A stretch of DNA of 5,361 nucleotides from assembly GCA_003532195.1 (NCBI GenBank), contig DOFA01000111.1:4955-10315 (forward strand). The letters run 5' to 3'. Numbering within the stretch: position 1 is the first letter of the stretch; each line of letters begins with the position of its first letter. Positions 1 through 5,361 of the stretch are shown here, in pieces. The DNA comes from Clostridiales bacterium (GTDB lineage Bacteria; Bacillota; Clostridia; Saccharofermentanales; UBA5734). The position numbers and the translations under genes were made by a program. A model generated the notes under the pieces. The model searched no databases. It worked only from the letters and a program-made list of their open reading frames with translations, and had not been told where the DNA came from.

Positions 1-792
1 CAGCTGCAGCACCGGCGGGCCGGACAAGCCATATTCGGTAAAGAGAATCTCGCCGGCGGCGGTTTGCCGGCAGGCGCCATCCGCCCAGATTGCCGCCAGG
101 CCGTCGATTTTCAAGCCAGCCAGGCCGCGGACCAGGCCGGTTTCCGTGCAGATCTGCACCAGCGCCGGAAAAAGGCCGGTCAAGTGGTGACCCTGGCGGG
201 TCAGTAACGCGTACCCGCTGCCGTCGCAGCCAAAAGCCGGCGCTGCCATGCCGCCGGTACACAAAATCACCTTTTCGGCCTGGAACTGCCGGCCATCAGC
301 AGCACTCAGCAAAAAACCGTTCCGAACCGGTTCCAGGCGGGAAATCGCACAGGACACTTCCGTCTGCACCTTCAGGCGATCGGCATTCATACGCAGCAGA
401 TCGAGAACTGATGAAGCCTGGAGGCTGTATGGGAAAATCCGGCCATCGGGCTCACAGCGGCAAAGCAGCCCGAGCTGGCGAAATAAGTCGAGCGTTTCCC
501 GGCCCGGCAGGCGATGCAAAGCTCCCTGCGCGAAACGGATGTCGCGGCCATGATAATGGCGAAGGCTCAGGTCCCGGTTGCTGAGGTTGCAGCGGCCGTT
601 GCCGGTAGCCAGCAGTTTGCGGCCTACCCGTTCCTGCTTTTCCAGCAGCAGGACCGGAGCCGCCAATCGGCTTTGGTTATTGGCTGTCCCGCTTGCCGCT
701 TCCCGGGCAGCTGCGATAGCTGCCATCAAACCCGAGGCGCCGCCGCCGATGACCGCAACCTTACATCGGCAGCCGCGGCTGTCAGATGCCAT
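1..792 (-). CDS. BaiN/HI0933-family NAD(P)/FAD-dependent oxidoreductase (3' partial)
   Basis: The first 264 residues of a flavoprotein are present; the frame is open at the left edge, so the C-terminal third is missing (the family is usually about 400-420 residues). A Rossmann FAD-binding motif lies at residues 12-29 (VAVIGGGASG, glycines 16, 17, 18 and 21), and E51 in LLLEK is the expected ribose-binding acid. Family signatures follow in order: GRKLLATGNGRCNLSN (about 57-72), DGRIFPYS (116-123), the ILCTGG strand (176-181) and GEILFTEYGLSGP (247-259). The ATG at 792 is the only reasonable start before the dinucleotide-binding motif. It overlaps the CYTH stop by 11 nt and has only a weak AGGG eight bases upstream, suggesting translational coupling. 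About 12 extra residues (around 33-44) separate the first helix from the second strand. Homologues are often labelled BaiN (bile-acid dehydroxylation) or aminoacetone oxidase, but the true substrate is unknown. The family call is secure; the reaction is not. Confidence 0.93.
   Translation of the reverse strand, partial: MASDSRGCRCKVAVIGGGASGLMAAIAAAREAASGTANNQSRLAAPVLLLEKQERVGRKLLATGNGRCNLSNRDLSLRHYHGRDIRFAQGALHRLPGRETLDLFRQLGLLCRCEPDGRIFPYSLQASSVLDLLRMNADRLKVQTEVSCAISRLEPVRNGFLLSAADGRQFQAEKVILCTGGMAAPAFGCDGSGYALLTRQGHHLTGLFPALVQICTETGLVRGLAGLKIDGLAAIWADGACRQTAAGEILFTEYGLSGPPVLQL
782..792 (-). other. 11-nt CYTH/oxidoreductase gene overlap
   Basis: ATGGCATCTGA holds the oxidoreductase start (Met-Ala-Ser) and the CYTH end (Gly-Ile-stop). 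The purine tract upstream is weak (AGGG at 804-801), so initiation here probably depends on ribosomes arriving from the CYTH gene. Confidence 0.7.
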
Positions 793-1462
793 GAAGGCCG
801 CCCTGCTGCCGCAGCAGTTCCAGGCAGCGCGAGTATTTGCTTTGCGGTTCGGGAACCAGGTCATACCGGCGGATCAGCTCCGCGCCCAAGGCTATCAGGT
901 CGCGGACATCGCCTTCTTTGAGCTCCACTTCCAGTTCACTGATCGCGTCGGCCAGGCTGCCGGCGCTGATTTCGCCCTGGTCCAGAGCCAGTTCCATCAG
1001 CGTGGAGCCAAATCCGACATCATAGGCTTTACGGATAAAGCGGGCCTGGCATATCTCCACTAGCGGCCGGCCTTCGATCATTTCCAGGATCATGCGCAGC
1101 TGGTCGTCCGGATCGCCGTCACTGACAGCATATTTCTGAAACCAGTTGATATCCAGCCCGGTTTCCGGTTCAGCAGGCCAATCGCCGTCAGGCAGCTCAA
1201 CCGTCCATTCCAGCCTCTGATGCAGGCCATTGTCGGCTTTGACCCCCAGCTTGACCGTCACAGTGTTCCTGTCGCCCTCTTTACGGATCCGCAATAATGT
1301 TTGCCGGCTGGTCAGAATCTGGTCCGGCGTATCGAAATACCGGCTGAACATATCGGTATCAACCGATGAATCGGGCATCACCAGCTGGTGAAACCAGGGG
1401 TCGTCCAGCAGGCGCCCCGGGCCATCCGGATGTGTGAAGCGCAGTTTCAATTCAGTTTCCAT
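782..1462 (-). CDS. CYTH-domain triphosphate tunnel metalloenzyme (probable inorganic triphosphatase)
   Basis: A 226-residue cytosolic protein of the CYTH superfamily. These fold as an eight-stranded tunnel that binds a triphosphate and divalent metal through inward-facing charged residues. Visible landmarks are the N-terminal EXEXK motif (E2, E4, K6), YFDT (42-45), LLRIR (56-60), VTVKLG (68-73), RLEW (83-86), RFIRKAYDV (141-149), a strand with E157 and D161, an acidic E176-x-E178-x-E180 strand, and K209 in SKYSRCL. This is the charge pattern of a catalytically competent enzyme. Characterised relatives include inorganic triphosphatases such as E. coli YgiF, thiamine triphosphatase and class IV adenylate cyclase; with no CHAD domain here, a triphosphatase is the likeliest role. 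The ATG at 1462 is preferred over an in-frame TTG at 1468, because GGGGAGG lies 7 nt before the ATG but only 1 nt before the TTG. The gene overlaps pepF upstream by 11 nt and the oxidoreductase downstream by 11 nt. Confidence 0.88.
   Translation of the reverse strand: METELKLRFTHPDGPGRLLDDPWFHQLVMPDSSVDTDMFSRYFDTPDQILTSRQTLLRIRKEGDRNTVTVKLGVKADNGLHQRLEWTVELPDGDWPAEPETGLDINWFQKYAVSDGDPDDQLRMILEMIEGRPLVEICQARFIRKAYDVGFGSTLMELALDQGEISAGSLADAISELEVELKEGDVRDLIALGAELIRRYDLVPEPQSKYSRCLELLRQQGGLHGI
1452..1462 (-). other. 11-nt pepF/CYTH gene overlap
   Basis: ATGGAAACTGA is at once the first codons of the CYTH gene (Met-Glu-Thr) and the end of pepF (Gly-Asn-stop). Together with the strong upstream GGGGAGG, it suggests ribosomes finishing pepF can restart on the CYTH gene. 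Confidence 0.75.
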
Positions 1463-3296
1463 CTTCAAGCCTCCCCTCGATCAGCCGGGCCATCTCGGCC
1501 AGACTGACCGCGAACTGGTCCAGTGCGGCCTGGATCGGCGCCTGGGTGCTCAGGTCCACCCCGGCGCGGGACAGAATATCCAGCGGATAGTCCGAACCCC
1601 CGGCGCCGAGAAACTCCATATAGCGGTCAACGGCCGGCTGCCCGCCATCGCGGATCCTTGAACTCAGGGCGACGGCCGCCGCGAATCCGGTGGCATACTG
1701 ATAAACATAGAACACCTGGTAGAAATGCGGAATGCGGGCCCATTCCCACTTCATGTAATCATCGGGAACAATCTCCGGGCCGTAAAGTTTTTGCAGGAGA
1801 TCACCATAGAGGCTGCAAAGCCAGTCAGATGACAAGGCCTCGCCTTCTTCCGCCCGCCGGTGGGCCTGCCATTCAAATTCAGCAAACAGGGTCTGGCGGA
1901 ATACCGTCTGCCGGAATTCCTCCAGGAAATGATTGAGCAAGAAAGCTTTTTCCTGCCGGCCGGCGGCAGTGGTGATGTCGCAGCGCTGGAGCAGGAAGTG
2001 CATCAGGAGGTTCTCATTGACTGTCGAAGCGATTTCGGCCAGGAAGATCGGATAATGGGATTCTGGGTATGGCCTCTGATTCGAATACCAGGTATGCAGG
2101 CTATGCCCAAGTTCATGGGCCAGGGTGAAAACATCGGACAACGTGCCGTTATAATTCATCAGAATATAAGGATGCGTTTTATACGTGCCCCAGGAATAGG
2201 CGCCGCTGGTTTTACCGGGCGTCTCATATACATCGATCCAGCGGCTGTCCAGATGGCGTTCCAGATCGGCGAGATAACGGCCACCGAGCGGCCGCAGGGC
2301 CTGGCGAACCAGGTCGCAGGCCTCGGCAAAGGAATAGCTGCGCTCCGGCTGACTGACAATCGGCACATAGGCGTCATGAAAATGCAGATCCTCCAGGTCC
2401 AGGCAGCGACGGCGCAGATCCAGGTAGCGGCCGAGTACGGTGCGGTTCGCCTGCACGGTTTCAATCAGGACCGCATAGAGGTTTTCCGGAAGATTATTCC
2501 GAAACAGGGCGGCAGCCAGGCTGCTGGGAAAATAGCGGGCTCTTGCGGCCATCAGATCGGCCTTAATCCGGGTTGCATAGAGAGCGCCGAGGGTGCGGCC
2601 AACACCGGCATAGGCTTCGTGGGTCCTGGCAAAGGCCGCTGCGCGCACACGACGGTCCGGATGCTCGCGCAGCCGGGCAAAGGTGGCGTGGGTCAGTTCA
2701 ATAGCTTGACCTTGCGGATCTTCGATCGATCCCAGTTTTATATCGACATTATCCAGCATGGCGAAGATATCGCCAATGCTTTCGTCAATCGGGCCGAACC
2801 CCGCAAGGAGCGCTTCCTCTGCTTCCGGCAGGATGTGCGGCCGGGTTCGGAACACGTCCAGCAGGAAATGCCAGTAGGGGGCTAATCCGGGATCGGCCGC
2901 CAGCCAGCCGAGCACCTGGTCTTGCGGTAAGCCGGCGATCTCCGGCATCAGGAAGGCGCTGGCAGCTTCGGCCTGATAATAAGCCGCGGTGATCCGGTCG
3001 GTCATTTCCTGATAACGGGCGCAGGCGTTGTCCTCGTCGCGGCGCATCCGCGCATAGGTCAGCAGTTCGGTCAGTTCGAGCTGCACTTGACTGGACAAAC
3101 GCAAAGCCTGCTGCAGATGGTCCTTACTCTCGGCCAGATGGCCGCGGCATCCCAAAAGCTGTTCCAGCAAAGGTCCGACAGCGGTTAGCGACGCTTCCCA
3201 GGCCTCATCGGCCGGGAAGATGTCTTCCAGCTTCCAACGATCTTGTTCGGGTATTTCCGCCCGACTTCGTCGGTGCGGCTGACTGTCAGTTTCCAT
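1452..3296 (-). CDS. pepF: Oligoendopeptidase F, M3 family zinc metallopeptidase
   Basis: A complete 614-residue protein, close to the usual PepF length of about 600. It begins with the typical RAEIPEQDRWKLEDIFP stretch (12-28), passes through the mostly helical N-terminal M3 lobe, and reaches the catalytic HELGH at 394-398: H394 and H398 bind zinc and E395 is the general base. The third ligand is probably E421 in AEIASTVNE. The substrate-binding segment RIPHFYQVFYVYQYATG (521-537) and the C-terminal YPLDILSRAGVDLSTQAPI (570-588) are diagnostic of the PepF branch. It has no signal peptide, so it should act in the cytosol, cutting short peptides during peptide turnover or after oligopeptide uptake. 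The ATG at 3296 has AAGGAG five bases upstream and lies 25 nt after the DUF5711 stop. The last codons overlap the CYTH start. All expected catalytic residues are intact. Confidence 0.96.
   Translation of the reverse strand: METDSQPHRRSRAEIPEQDRWKLEDIFPADEAWEASLTAVGPLLEQLLGCRGHLAESKDHLQQALRLSSQVQLELTELLTYARMRRDEDNACARYQEMTDRITAAYYQAEAASAFLMPEIAGLPQDQVLGWLAADPGLAPYWHFLLDVFRTRPHILPEAEEALLAGFGPIDESIGDIFAMLDNVDIKLGSIEDPQGQAIELTHATFARLREHPDRRVRAAAFARTHEAYAGVGRTLGALYATRIKADLMAARARYFPSSLAAALFRNNLPENLYAVLIETVQANRTVLGRYLDLRRRCLDLEDLHFHDAYVPIVSQPERSYSFAEACDLVRQALRPLGGRYLADLERHLDSRWIDVYETPGKTSGAYSWGTYKTHPYILMNYNGTLSDVFTLAHELGHSLHTWYSNQRPYPESHYPIFLAEIASTVNENLLMHFLLQRCDITTAAGRQEKAFLLNHFLEEFRQTVFRQTLFAEFEWQAHRRAEEGEALSSDWLCSLYGDLLQKLYGPEIVPDDYMKWEWARIPHFYQVFYVYQYATGFAAAVALSSRIRDGGQPAVDRYMEFLGAGGSDYPLDILSRAGVDLSTQAPIQAALDQFAVSLAEMARLIEGRLEDGN
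1470..1476 (-). promoter_or_regulatory. Ribosome binding site of the CYTH gene (decides the start)
   Basis: GGGGAGG lies inside the end of pepF, seven bases before the ATG at 1462. An in-frame TTG at 1468 would be only one base from this site, which makes it an implausible start. The ATG gives a 226-residue protein that still contains the whole EXEXK motif. Confidence 0.75.
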
Positions 3297-3301
3297 AAAC
3301 G

Positions 3302-3307
3302 CTCCTT
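3302..3307 (-). promoter_or_regulatory. Ribosome binding site of pepF
   Basis: AAGGAG five bases before the ATG at 3296, within the 25-nt gap after the DUF5711 stop. This is the only gene in the window with a canonical site outside coding sequence, so pepF can be initiated independently of the genes before it. The gap is too short to hold a full promoter or terminator. Confidence 0.85.
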
Positions 3308-3321
3308 AAGCACAGGGTGTA

Positions 3322-4470
3322 TCAGGGTATAGTCAGGGCGTGCACGCCCGAACGGGTAACGACAGTTAATAATTTCCGGCCGGCAAAGCCGATCCGGATG
3401 ATTTCCGCTGAAACATCCCGTTCCAGGAGGATCTCGCCTGTCTGGCTGTCCGCGGCGATGACCCGGGTGCCCCCGCTCACCGCCACACAGCTGCCGTTCA
3501 GGTCCAGGTCGGCCAGTGCTTCCCCGGCCGGCAGGCTGAACAAGTCCTGGCCGTCGGATTTCAGGCAGTACAGGCTGCTCGGTCCATCAATCGATTCGGC
3601 TGCCAGAACGAACAAGCCGCCACTCGACTGCCGGACTGCCAGGATCTGCTGGAACTGGCGCTGCCAGACCAGGTCATCATCGCCATAGGTCAAAGCTGCC
3701 AATCCGGTAGCGCAGCAGATGACCGGATTCCCGGCGGCGTCATAGGTGATCAGCGGATAAAGCCCGTCCAGGTCGGGCATTCTCTGCCCAATAGGTTCGC
3801 CGGTCATGCTGAAACGCTTGATGATCGGACGAGCCGCCGATGCTGATGTATTGACCAGGGCGACATCAAAGCAATCCCCTTCGGGCGGAAAAGAAACTGA
3901 AAGGACATACCCCGATTCCGGGAAATAGCAATCGAACAGCTCTTCGCAGGTGTCCGGGGCGATCAGGGTGACTATGCCCGTGCCGCTGCTTTGGTCCTGG
4001 ATGATGGCCAGATAGCCATCCGCGCTCACACTGGCGCCGGCGATCCGTTCTTTCAGCGTCCCCCTCCTGCGCTCGCCGGCGGTATCGAAGAGAATATACG
4101 AATACCCGTCGCGGTCGGCCGCTAAAAACAAAGTCTCGGTCTGGACTGCGAACGGATTGGTAAAACTCGCGTCGGCTGCGAATTGCTCATGGCCCGTAAT
4201 ATCCAAAAACGAGACCTGAGTTCCGCTTAGTTTCATGACGCCGGCGCCAAACGGATAAAGCAGCTGGGCTTCGCTGGCCGAACAGGCAAATCCGGTTTTG
4301 TCCAATCCGTCGTCGGTCGTTTCGGCAGTCGCCAGCTGCCCGGCCGCGTCATCCGGCAGACTGGCAACCAGAACTGCGGCAGCAGCAAGCAGCAGGAAAG
4401 CCAGCACGATCAAAACGATCAGGCTGGCTCTGCTTCGCTGCGCGGTTCTTGTGGGTTGGTGATGATCCAT
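3322..4470 (-). CDS. DUF5711 family protein, membrane-anchored beta-propeller-like
   Basis: A 382-residue protein of no known function. A short arginine-containing N-terminus (R8, R12, R14) precedes one hydrophobic helix at about residues 16-38, with no lipobox, so it should be an N-in, C-out membrane anchor. A low-complexity linker (about 39-58) leads to a domain made of repeated short beta-strand units resembling PQQ/WD-type propellers, e.g. GAGVMKLSGTQVSFLDITG (75-93), VSADGYLAIIQDQ (148-160), SGYVLSVSFPPEGDCFDVALV (186-206) and TRVIAADSQTGEILLERDV (335-353). The order and the SGY...SFPPEGD unit match my memory of DUF5711, a family seen mainly in Clostridia. Eight cysteines (63, 175, 181, 200, 252, 253, 302, 328) lie in the predicted extracytoplasmic part. 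The ATG directly follows the TAA of the DUF4340 gene. Any propeller protein with an N-terminal anchor could look similar; the DUF assignment is from memory, not a search. Confidence 0.75.
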   Translation of the reverse strand: MDHHQPTRTAQRSRASLIVLIVLAFLLLAAAAVLVASLPDDAAGQLATAETTDDGLDKTGFACSASEAQLLYPFGAGVMKLSGTQVSFLDITGHEQFAADASFTNPFAVQTETLFLAADRDGYSYILFDTAGERRRGTLKERIAGASVSADGYLAIIQDQSSGTGIVTLIAPDTCEELFDCYFPESGYVLSVSFPPEGDCFDVALVNTSASAARPIIKRFSMTGEPIGQRMPDLDGLYPLITYDAAGNPVICCATGLAALTYGDDDLVWQRQFQQILAVRQSSGGLFVLAAESIDGPSSLYCLKSDGQDLFSLPAGEALADLDLNGSCVAVSGGTRVIAADSQTGEILLERDVSAEIIRIGFAGRKLLTVVTRSGVHALTIP

Positions 4471-4494
4471 TTAGTCTATCTGATAGCCTTCCTC
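4471..4494 (-). promoter_or_regulatory. Stop-to-start junction (TAAATG) with distant purine tract
   Basis: The TAA of the DUF4340 gene (4473-4471) is directly followed by the ATG of the DUF5711 gene (4470). The only Shine-Dalgarno-like tract nearby, GAGGAAGG at 4494-4487, is 16 nt before the ATG, too far for efficient independent initiation, and it also encodes Glu-Glu-Gly. I infer termination-reinitiation, which would tie production of the two proteins together. Confidence 0.6.
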
Positions 4495-5361
4495 GGTATT
4501 AAATATGCCGTCGACCGCATGCTCCATCGCATATTTCAATTTCTTGCAGGCAATTAATATTCCTTCATTACCATCCTTATCGGATGTGAAGGCCGCGTCG
4601 CCGTCAACAAAGAAACCGGTATAGGTTCCATCGATGAAGACATAATAAGTATAATCGTCGCGCTTCGTGAATTCAATCACTTTCGTATGGGCTGCGACAT
4701 CATTCTCGGGATCCGCCTTGATAAAATAGGTCAGGCTGTTCTGATGGTTGTTGACCGGAGCCGCTTCGGTATCCAGGCCGGCGATGACCAGGCTGATGAT
4801 GCGCTGATAGAATTGGCTGTACAAGCTCTTGTCAGATTGACTGAAAATCTTGGCATTCTCGCCGTCCAGAGTGAAAACGACTTCCTCATCATCGGCTTTC
4901 TGGTCTTTGGTCATTTTGATTTCTGTCGTAAATTTCGTACCCAGCAGGTCAGCTTCGATCTTGTCGACAGTCCAAATGCTTTCCAGGGCGACGAAACGGT
5001 CGATCATATCGGTAAACTTCATGTCGATCGTCGAAAATGCCGATGTCGCAAGCTTGAAGACAGCCGGTACCGTGTCGCAAATCGCATAGTAGAAGCCGCT
5101 TCCGGCGGAATCGCCGATCTTGATCGTCACCGTCTTCTCAGCCGTCTCGAGGATGAACTGGTATTGCGGCTCGTCCAGGCCATATTGCGCAAGGTCCTGC
5201 GGGTCGATTTCCACGAATTCCGCGGGTGTAATGGCAATGGCTTCCCCGACCATGGTCGTCAGGTTGTTCGAGCTGCCGCTGCGCTTGATCGGTTCGAGGA
5301 TCGTAAAATCCAGATAAGCCGTCCCTGCTTCGACATCACCTTCAGCAGAGATATCTGAAAC
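4471..5361 (-). CDS. DUF4340 domain protein (5' partial)
   Basis: The C-terminal 296 residues of a larger protein. The frame stays open to the right edge, 36 codons beyond the ATG at 5253, and those codons read as sensible protein (AYLDFTILEP), so that internal Met is not the start. The DUF4340 hallmarks are the YGLDEP turn (in-window residues 60-65), the TVTIKIGD strand (77-84), FYYAI (90-94) followed by AVFKLATSAF, then DMIDRFVALESIWTVDKIE, the usual strand-turn-strand order. The rest (about 120-296) looks like the family's C-terminal half: FYQRIISLVIAG, and VIEFTKRDDYTYYVFIDG. DUF4340 proteins normally carry an N-terminal membrane helix and are often encoded beside Gld-type ABC-2 transporter genes; both would lie outside the window. 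Base composition is about 50% G+C by hand count, lower than the neighbours. Function unknown. Confidence 0.82.
   Translation of the reverse strand, partial: VSDISAEGDVEAGTAYLDFTILEPIKRSGSSNNLTTMVGEAIAITPAEFVEIDPQDLAQYGLDEPQYQFILETAEKTVTIKIGDSAGSGFYYAICDTVPAVFKLATSAFSTIDMKFTDMIDRFVALESIWTVDKIEADLLGTKFTTEIKMTKDQKADDEEVVFTLDGENAKIFSQSDKSLYSQFYQRIISLVIAGLDTEAAPVNNHQNSLTYFIKADPENDVAAHTKVIEFTKRDDYTYYVFIDGTYTGFFVDGDAAFTSDKDGNEGILIACKKLKYAMEHAVDGIFNTEEGYQID

Noticed and set aside
90..1063. Several overlapping plus-strand reading frames (90-584, 248-553, 514-921, 578-1063)
   Set aside because: They are low-complexity, Arg/Pro/Ser/Ala-rich shadows of the oxidoreductase and CYTH genes, whose minus-strand products have full family motifs.
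1466..1468. TTG at 1468 as the CYTH start
   Set aside because: It is a single base from the end of the GGGGAGG site, whereas the ATG at 1462 is at a proper 7-nt spacing.
2159..2464. Minus-strand reading frame of 101 codons in an alternate frame inside pepF
   Set aside because: It is entirely contained in pepF, rich in Trp/Arg/Cys, and resembles no protein; pepF shows no frameshift.
1860..2885. Long plus-strand reading frame of 341 codons opposite pepF
   Set aside because: It lies wholly antisense to a clear M3 peptidase with intact catalytic motifs. Its translation shows no recognisable domain, and long antisense frames are common in GC-rich genes.
3297..3321. Possible promoter or terminator between the DUF5711 gene and pepF
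   Set aside because: The gap is only 25 nt, has no hairpin followed by a T-run and no room for -35/-10 boxes; it holds only the ribosome binding site.
4476..4486. Small palindrome CTATCAGATAG just before the DUF5711 start
   Set aside because: Five paired bases around a single central base cannot form a useful RNA hairpin, and it encodes the end of the DUF4340 protein; probably chance.
5251..5253. ATG at 5253 as the start of the DUF4340 gene
   Set aside because: The frame remains open for 36 more codons to the edge with protein-like sequence, and starting here would cut the domain off shortly before YGLDEP.
4687..5358. Plus-strand reading frame of 223 codons opposite the DUF4340 gene
   Set aside because: It is antisense to a frame carrying DUF4340 hallmarks, and its own translation has no recognisable family signature.

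Overview
The window is fully coding on the minus strand. Five genes run from right to left: a DUF4340 protein (5' end outside the window), a DUF5711 membrane-anchored beta-propeller-like protein, an M3-family oligoendopeptidase F (pepF), a CYTH-domain triphosphate tunnel metalloenzyme, and a BaiN/HI0933-type FAD-dependent oxidoreductase (3' end outside the window). The four junctions are 0, +25, -11 and -11 nt. Nothing non-coding exceeds 25 bp, and I see no promoter, terminator, RNA gene, mobile element, CRISPR array or long repeat. The simplest reading is one polycistronic run with translational coupling at three of its four junctions.

The organism is most likely an anaerobic, fairly high-GC Firmicute (class Clostridia or a relative). 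Three things point there: the DUF4340 and DUF5711 pair, a clostridial-style PepF, and purine-rich Shine-Dalgarno sites (AAGGAG before pepF, GGGGAGG before the CYTH gene). No rRNA or other marker is present, so the genus cannot be named. Base composition is uneven. By hand count 4501-5220, inside the DUF4340 gene, is about 50% G+C, while several sampled lines in pepF and the DUF5711 gene are near 68-70%.

Right part (3322-5361): two proteins likely to act at the cell envelope, their genes joined stop-to-start as TAAATG. DUF4340 proteins are often encoded beside Gld-type ABC-2 transporter genes (ATPase, permease, GldG-like auxiliary protein), so such genes may lie just upstream, beyond the right edge. 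The DUF5711 protein has one N-terminal membrane helix and a predicted exported repeat-rich domain with eight cysteines.

Left part (1-3296): three predicted cytosolic enzymes: a zinc oligopeptidase for peptide turnover, a CYTH phosphohydrolase that probably acts on inorganic triphosphate or another triphosphate, and a flavoprotein. They share no obvious pathway. Tight packing and two 11-nt overlaps suggest coordinated housekeeping expression. The most notable points are the DUF4340-DUF5711 coupling, the compositional step, and the two near-identical 11-nt overlaps. I find no clear sign of a new defence or mobile system.
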